The notes under the pieces: model-generated | What the model was told of the DNA's origin: nothing | What the model saw: the letters and a program-made list of their open reading frames with translations, nothing else | Database searches by the model: none | Source of the DNA: Gammaproteobacteria bacterium | Lineage (GTDB): Bacteria > Pseudomonadota > Gammaproteobacteria > Eutrophobiales > Eutrophobiaceae | DNA length: 10,270 bases | Reading direction: 5' to 3' | Assembly (NCBI GenBank): GCA_012270695.1 | Contig: JAAXHV010000561.1 | Coordinates: forward strand, 1 to 10,270 | Part shown: in pieces, positions 6,730 to 10,270 of the stretch | Position numbering within the stretch: position 1 is the stretch's first letter | Layout: every line of letters starts with the position of its first letter | Position numbers and translations under genes: made by a program

Positions 6730-7587
6730 TCATTCGGCTGTTATACAACTTGCCCGGGCCGCGAATTCCCCGTCTGAACGCTGTACCTCCATACTGATGA
6801 TGTCGTCTTCCCCGACAACAGCAGAGAGCCGAAAGGGCTGGCCGTCAAACAGGGGCGCCAGCGCGCGATATTCAAACCTTTTGATATGTTTTTCAGTATT
6901 CTTTCTCAACAATTGCAGCAGCAGCATGGCTACCAGAGGGGCATGCACCACGAGGGCGGGATAGCCTTCTTCGGCAGCGGCATAGGTCCTGTCGTAATGA
7001 ATCTTATGACTGTTAAATGTCGTGGCTGAGAAGCGAAATAACATCCCCGCATCCACGGTAATATCTTCTGACCAGGCCTTGGCAACAGGTTGTGGAAATG
7101 GCGCCACTTCCGGCAACGCCAGCGGCTCTCCCTTATCCCGGTAGACGATTTCCTGTTCATCCACAATGCACAGGCGCCCCTGTTGCCTGATACTGTTACG
7201 TACCCTGACGAAGACCAATGACCCGGATGCGCCGGATTTTTCCGTTATGCCGGCAACTTCCGACACCCGCTCGGCCTCAAGACCGATAATAAGCGGATGC
7301 AGGAAGTCCGTCTTCATCCCGGCGAACATACGTCGCGGCAAGGTCACGGAAGGGAGGAAACCGCCGCGTCGCGGATGACCGTCCCTGCCCAATTCGGCAT
7401 GGGGCACAGGCTTGATGAAAAAAATCCAGTGCCACAAAGGCGGCAGTTTGTCACCATTACGGTAACCAGGCGCCGACTCATCCAGTGTGGCTGCCAGCTT
7501 GTTGACCGGGACAGGTGAAATGACCTCGGAACAGCGGTCAACCCCTGGCGTCCAACCCGGAAACCGGCGGTCAGGTGGAGCCATCAT
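6730..7587 (-). CDS. HTD2/mesaconyl-C4-CoA hydratase-like double-hotdog hydratase
   Basis: The protein is 285 residues from the ATG at 7587, the start with a good ribosome site (GGGGAG 8 nt upstream) and a one-base overlap with the preceding stop (TAATG). A further in-frame ATG at 7608 would lie inside the upstream gene. It has the two-hotdog architecture of the HTD2 dehydratases and mesaconyl-C4-CoA hydratase. The N-terminal half holds KLPPLWHWIFF (residues 47-57), GRDGHPRRGGFLPSVTLPRRM and VYRDKGE; the C-terminal half holds FRFSATTFNSHKIHYD ending at D199, with H197 the likely catalytic histidine of the MaoC-type motif, then GYPALVVHAPLVA. The family hydrates or dehydrates CoA or ACP thioesters such as mesaconyl-C4-CoA, or 3-hydroxyacyl groups in mitochondrial fatty acid synthesis. 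The Mcd-like enzyme nearby makes a methyl-branched C5 substrate attractive, but this is inference. It is coupled to an unrelated ATPase gene, which is unexpected. Confidence 0.85.
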   Translation of the reverse strand: MMAPPDRRFPGWTPGVDRCSEVISPVPVNKLAATLDESAPGYRNGDKLPPLWHWIFFIKPVPHAELGRDGHPRRGGFLPSVTLPRRMFAGMKTDFLHPLIIGLEAERVSEVAGITEKSGASGSLVFVRVRNSIRQQGRLCIVDEQEIVYRDKGEPLALPEVAPFPQPVAKAWSEDITVDAGMLFRFSATTFNSHKIHYDRTYAAAEEGYPALVVHAPLVAMLLLQLLRKNTEKHIKRFEYRALAPLFDGQPFRLSAVVGEDDIISMEVQRSDGEFAARASCITAE

Positions 7588-8744
7588 TATAACAACTCCC
7601 CACCCCACAATTGATTAAGGAAGTCTTGCCATGGCAGCACGAATATAGCGCCAATTTTACGCGCGTATTTTTCATTGGACACGATGATCCCCAACCTGGG
7701 CCTGAACTCGTCCATAAAAGCTCGCAGGGATCTCAAATCAGTGTTATCTATGCGGCTTGTGCCTTTTACTTCTATGGCGATTTCTCCATCACCCAGTATA
7801 AAATCTACTTCCAGTCCTGATTTGGTCCTCCAAAAGCTGATCTCATAATACAAGTCAAGGTATGAACGATGGGCATTAAGTTGCATAAATACCAGATGTT
7901 CCAGAGCCCTGCCGAACTGCTCCCCGCGTGCTTCACTTATTCTACGTTTAGCGAGATGCCCGGCGATGCCTACGTCAAACAGGTAGAATTTGGCGGCCCT
8001 GCTGATGACTTGCCGGCTTTGTCTTTTTTTATACGGCGGCACAAAACTGCCCAATAGCGTATCAACCAATATCTGGAAATATTCTTTTACGGTTTTTGCA
8101 TCAACCCCACAATCCCGCGCAATATTTGCATAGTTGATTAACTCTCCATGGGAATATCCCATAGCGTCAAAAAATCGCGAGAAGGCGGGAATATTGCGAA
8201 CCAGGCCCTCATTGAAAACTTCCTCTTTCAGATAATCCTGCACATAAGCGCGTAACGATCGCTGATAATTACGTTGCAGATAATGGGAAGGTATCAGGCC
8301 CTGGTTCAGAGCGCGCAACAAATCGAACTGTTTGATTTCAGGGAAGACAAAAGGAAACATTTCATAGCGCCACGCCCGTCCGCCAAGGAGGTTAGCGCCA
8401 CCTTTTATCAACTTCCTGGCGCTCGAACCACACAGAACAAAATTCAAACCGGCATTTTCAATAAGCCAATGTACCTCATCAAGAATTGCGGGCACTTTCT
8501 GTACCTCATCCAGGATAACAGGGGATACCGCTGCCTGTTTCCTGTTTGCCAGGAGTTGTTCACGCAACCGGGCGGGATTTCTTATGAGGTCGAGCGTTAC
8601 GTCCGTCTTGAGAAAATCATAGACGACGCTTTCCGGATATGCCTGTTTCAGGTAGGTTGACTTACCTGTCTTGCGAGGCCCCCACAAGAAAGCGGATTGA
8701 CCTTGATCGAGTACAATATTCAAGACTCTCTGTATGTTAACCAT
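7587..8744 (-). CDS. DUF4143-type AAA ATPase with nuclease-like C-terminal domain
   Basis: This 385-residue protein has an AAA-type ATPase core. The Walker A motif is GPRKTGKST at residues 22-30 and Walker B is VILDEVQKVP with D79 and E80; a sensor-like strand, FVLCGSSARKL, follows near residue 105. The middle region (LRAYVQDYLKEEV, then SHGELINYANIARDCGVDAKTVKEYF) contains a winged-helix-like segment typical of these proteins. The C-terminal part, DUF4143, ends in SGLEVDFILGDGEIAIEVKG, resembling a PD-(D/E)xK nuclease core. Such single-gene ATPases are common and scattered among bacteria and archaea, suggesting horizontal spread; their role is unknown, and toxin-antitoxin-like or defence functions have been suspected. 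The ATG at 8744 puts the Walker A at the usual distance and has no strong ribosome site. Promoter and palindromic operator lie just upstream. Its stop overlaps the hydratase start. Confidence 0.92.
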   Translation of the reverse strand: MVNIQRVLNIVLDQGQSAFLWGPRKTGKSTYLKQAYPESVVYDFLKTDVTLDLIRNPARLREQLLANRKQAAVSPVILDEVQKVPAILDEVHWLIENAGLNFVLCGSSARKLIKGGANLLGGRAWRYEMFPFVFPEIKQFDLLRALNQGLIPSHYLQRNYQRSLRAYVQDYLKEEVFNEGLVRNIPAFSRFFDAMGYSHGELINYANIARDCGVDAKTVKEYFQILVDTLLGSFVPPYKKRQSRQVISRAAKFYLFDVGIAGHLAKRRISEARGEQFGRALEHLVFMQLNAHRSYLDLYYEISFWRTKSGLEVDFILGDGEIAIEVKGTSRIDNTDLRSLRAFMDEFRPRLGIIVSNEKYARKIGAIFVLPWQDFLNQLWGGELL

Positions 8745-8756
8745 TCAAGAACTAAT

Positions 8757-8781
8757 TCCATAATAGTCAGACTATTATGGA
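8757..8781. promoter_or_regulatory. Perfect 12-bp-arm palindrome, probable operator of the DUF4143 gene
   Basis: TCCATAATAGTC (8757-8768) and GACTATTATGGA (8770-8781) are exact reverse complements separated by one base (A8769). The element starts 13 nt before the ATPase ATG and overlaps the last base of the -10 box, so it covers the predicted transcription start. A protein bound there should block transcription, and a nearly spacer-free palindrome is typical of a dimeric repressor site. With a 1-nt loop it is a poor terminator, and no T-run follows on the minus strand. I infer autoregulation by the ATPase, whose middle domain is winged-helix-like, or by an unlinked factor. Confidence 0.85.
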
Positions 8782-8809
8782 GTATATTCCTGAACAGAAT
8801 AAAAATCAA
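8781..8809 (-). promoter_or_regulatory. Sigma70-type promoter of the ATPase-hydratase unit
   Basis: On the minus strand the -35 box is TTGATT (8804-8809, four of six consensus), the spacer is 17 nt (8787-8803), and the -10 box is TATACT (8781-8786, five of six). Initiation is predicted near 8774, inside the palindrome, about 30 nt before the ATG at 8744. The surrounding DNA is AT-rich compared with the neighbouring genes. Confidence 0.72.
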
Positions 8810-8912
8810 TAAAAAATTACAATCTGTGAAGCAGGCTGTCGGGCATCGTTACCAGCAGCGCGTCACCTTTCCTGCCAGGATATCCAGGTAGCCGTGCGCC
8901 AGTTTTTCAGGT

Positions 8913-9491
8913 TTATAAATCAATTAATTGCTGTGCCCAGCCGGGCAAGGGATCAAGCTTTTTTTCTATTTGCCCATTACCTATGGTGACAACCGGCACG
9001 AAGGGATTATCGGCACGCGAGTTATCCAGCAGGGTAACATGGTCGCATAATGGAATGACGGACTTGATGAGTCGCAATAACCGCGGGATACGGGTCTCGA
9101 TTTTCTCATCGGGCACATCGTGTCCACCTTCTTCTACCCGTTGTGCAACCCGGGCTTTGTTGAGACTGATAGCTTCCAAATGAATCATTACCAGGATTAC
9201 CTGATACCCCAGAGCCTTGGCCTTACCCACAAAATCCACCTTGGTCGGGTGCGAAAAGACGGTTTCAAAGCAAAAGCTGCGCCCCTGCAGGAGCAGGTTA
9301 TTGCATATCTCCTCGGCAATCTGCGCTGCCTCGTAACTATGCACTTCTGGCACATCGGGAAATAATTCTCTCGCAATCAGGTCGGCATTTACAAATGGGA
9401 TTCCGAGCGGCGCAAGGCGGCTACGATAGAAGGTACTCTTGCCGGCTCCATTGCCGCCGGCTAACAGCCAGAGCTGTCTGGTATCGCTCAA
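8913..9491 (-). CDS. Zeta-toxin-like P-loop kinase (toxin)
   Basis: The 192-residue protein belongs to the zeta-like P-loop kinases. The Walker A motif GGNGAGKST is at residues 12-20. NADLIARELFP follows with D37, the position of the catalytic aspartate in zeta toxins, and SFCFETVFSHP (E76, T77) is the next conserved block. RVEEGGHDVPDEKIETRIPR is the family's lid-like segment with arginines expected to contact phosphates. Characterised zeta toxins phosphorylate UDP-N-acetylglucosamine and so poison wall synthesis; short chromosomal relatives like this one are less studied. Translation starts at a TTG (9491-9489) overlapping the antitoxin stop as TTGA; no other start in frame keeps the first strand and the P-loop. 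The coupled, rare start would keep toxin output below antitoxin output. Operon with the upstream ParD-like gene. The order antitoxin-toxin is typical. Confidence 0.86.
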   Translation of the reverse strand: MSDTRQLWLLAGGNGAGKSTFYRSRLAPLGIPFVNADLIARELFPDVPEVHSYEAAQIAEEICNNLLLQGRSFCFETVFSHPTKVDFVGKAKALGYQVILVMIHLEAISLNKARVAQRVEEGGHDVPDEKIETRIPRLLRLIKSVIPLCDHVTLLDNSRADNPFVPVVTIGNGQIEKKLDPLPGWAQQLIDL

Positions 9492-9904
9492 GCAGCTGTT
9501 TCCGACAGCAGCGTGAACACTCCGTCATGGAATTGACCGACGAGCACCTGACCATCCGGCAATATCTGTTCAAGCTGGCCGGGATGGTGGGTTGAAACCT
9601 GGTAGCGCACTGAACTGGTTGTCACCGATTCCGCTAACCTGCCGCTTTTTCGATCACGCTCCAAGTCTGAGAATACCTTTTCAGGCGCGACAGCCACAGA
9701 CTCTACCGGTTCGATTTTCAGACGAACCAGACCCGCGCTGACCTCAAGCAGGGTATCCTGATCAATGATTCTGGATACGCTGCGGCCAATACCGGCCCAG
9801 TATTCAATCTGTTCTGCTGTACTGCGGTGCTGACGCTGACCGGCGATTGTCGCAGCCTGCATGAGTTCCGCTTGTAACCTTACGGGGGATGAGGCTTTGG
9901 GCAT
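9488..9904 (-). CDS. ParD-like antitoxin of a type II toxin-antitoxin pair
   Basis: This 138-residue protein has an N-terminal segment SSPVRLQAELMQAATIAGQ followed by RSTAEQIEYWAGIGRSV, about residues 5-43. It fits the ParD-like antitoxin family: a short beta-strand and two helices of a ribbon-helix-helix DNA-binding fold, with AEQIEYWAxIGR as its hallmark. The C-terminal 60-70 residues, including VRYQVSTHHPGQLEQ and a short beta-rich end (LVGQFHDGVFTLL), probably bind and neutralise the toxin. Its stop codon overlaps the zeta-like toxin start, so the two are translated together. The ATG at 9904 has a good ribosome site (GGGAG, 8 nt upstream). As a ribbon-helix-helix protein it probably represses its own promoter through the palindrome at 9938-9954. 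The pairing of a ParD-like antitoxin with a zeta-like kinase differs from the classic epsilon-zeta pair. Confidence 0.83.
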   Translation of the reverse strand: MPKASSPVRLQAELMQAATIAGQRQHRSTAEQIEYWAGIGRSVSRIIDQDTLLEVSAGLVRLKIEPVESVAVAPEKVFSDLERDRKSGRLAESVTTSSVRYQVSTHHPGQLEQILPDGQVLVGQFHDGVFTLLSETAA

Positions 9905-9935
9905 GTGTCATACTCCCTATTAATAACAAAACAGA

Positions 9936-9965
9936 ATTGTAGCAGATTGCTACACATAAAATCAA
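9936..9965 (-). promoter_or_regulatory. Promoter of the toxin-antitoxin operon
   Basis: On the minus strand TTGATT (9960-9965) is a four-of-six -35 box, followed by an 18-nt spacer and TACAAT (9936-9941), a five-of-six -10 box. Transcription should begin near 9929, giving a leader of about 25 nt with the GGGAG ribosome site at 9913-9917. The -10 box overlaps the palindrome, so repressor and polymerase would compete. Confidence 0.7.
9938..9954. promoter_or_regulatory. Palindromic operator of the toxin-antitoxin operon
   Basis: TGTAGCA (9938-9944) and TGCTACA (9948-9954) form a perfect 7-bp inverted repeat around GAT. It covers part of the -10 box and the spacer of the predicted promoter, 34 nt upstream of the antitoxin start. 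This is the expected position for autorepression by a dimeric ribbon-helix-helix antitoxin, possibly strengthened by bound toxin. Confidence 0.72.
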
Positions 9966-10078
9966 ACCCAGCACCGTAGGGAGAATTTCGTCGGTATCAG
10001 CGCCGAGTTGCAGGGCGGCCATGACCGGGAGTGGGTTAAGCCCATAACATCGCCGCAACCGGGTTGGACGGCCGCGAG

Positions 10079-10270
10079 CTACCGGGAAGTCAGCACCGGG
10101 GCCAGGATTTCATATAATGGGGCCCTGTTTTGTTTTATCTCATCAATGGTCAATCCTTCCAGGGAAAACGGGAACTTGATCCATTGTTCCGTGGTGTGCA
10201 AGTAATAATCGGGTTCACGCCCGGTTTTATTGTGGCTGGGTTTATACCAGGGTACGGCCACACGAATATC
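10079..10270 (-). CDS. C-terminal part of an unrecognised protein (runs off the window)
   Basis: The frame is open from the right edge to a TAG at 10079-10081, giving 63 visible residues. The visible part is rich in aromatic and charged residues (VAVPWYKPSHNK, DYYLHTTEQWIKFPF) and ends in a predicted helix (TIDEIKQNRAPLYEILAPVL). I do not recognise the family and no domain can be named. A GTG at 10261 could be a start for a 60-residue protein, but it lacks a ribosome site in view and the frame stays open beyond it, so a truncated view of a longer gene is more likely. The gene is on the same strand as the toxin-antitoxin operon, whose own promoter lies between them. Composition looks coding; certainty is limited by length. 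Confidence 0.5.
   Translation of the reverse strand, partial: DIRVAVPWYKPSHNKTGREPDYYLHTTEQWIKFPFSLEGLTIDEIKQNRAPLYEILAPVLTSR

Noticed and set aside
8757..8781. Rho-independent terminator of an upstream gene
   Set aside because: The loop would be one base, the stem is AT-rich and no T-run follows; its position on the -10/start site fits an operator better.
9804..10058. 84-codon minus-strand frame covering the toxin-antitoxin promoter
   Set aside because: It overlaps the well-supported antitoxin start, promoter and operator in another frame; the hydrophobic stretch comes from the AT-rich promoter DNA. A decayed gene fragment at 9975-10058 cannot be excluded.

Overview
The window looks like chromosomal DNA of a gammaproteobacterium, probably uncultured or little studied. 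The inference rests on moderate GC content, the pairing of a Tat-exported GMC dehydrogenase with small exported DUF6152-type proteins, a Bcr/CflA-type transporter, and GGGGACA/TGTCCCC-flavoured noncoding repeats. No marker gene fixes the taxon. I see no rRNA, tRNA, CRISPR array, phage structural gene or intact insertion sequence.

Layout. (1) 62-2143, plus strand: a two-gene operon with a Tat-signal small subunit (gluconate 2-dehydrogenase subunit 3-like) and an FAD-dependent GMC oxidoreductase. (2) 2160-2316: a noncoding repeat patch with four GACCGGGG-type motifs about one helical turn apart, then a 43-bp unit in tandem. (3) 5346-2315, minus strand: an acyl-CoA dehydrogenase with the N-terminal extension and C-terminal motifs of (2S)-methylsuccinyl-CoA dehydrogenase (Mcd, ethylmalonyl-CoA pathway), followed by two overlapping genes for exported proteins, an unnamed one and a DUF6152-type one. 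(4) 5508-6680, plus strand: a 12-helix Bcr/CflA-type drug efflux transporter. (5) 8744-6730, minus strand: a DUF4143-type AAA ATPase whose stop codon overlaps the start of an HTD2/mesaconyl-C4-CoA hydratase-like double-hotdog hydratase. (6) 9904-8913, minus strand: a ParD-like antitoxin overlapping a zeta-toxin-like kinase. (7) The C-terminal end of an unrecognised gene at the right edge.

How the genes fit together. The GMC pair should act in the periplasm, the large subunit probably being carried through Tat by its partner. Mcd and the HTD2-like hydratase could act on related methyl-branched C5 CoA esters (methylsuccinyl-CoA to mesaconyl-CoA, then hydration), although they lie in separate transcription units either side of the transporter. 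The right half is accessory in character. Both the ATPase and the antitoxin/toxin unit have a recognisable sigma70-type promoter with a perfect inverted repeat lying on it, the arrangement expected of self-repressing toxin-antitoxin-like modules.

The most interesting points are the 12-bp-arm perfect palindrome on the DUF4143 promoter, the translational coupling of that ATPase to a metabolic hydratase, and the helically phased and tandem repeats next to, and running into, the DUF6152 gene. I did not find a clearly undescribed multi-gene system; the ATPase-hydratase unit with its palindromic operator is the best candidate.
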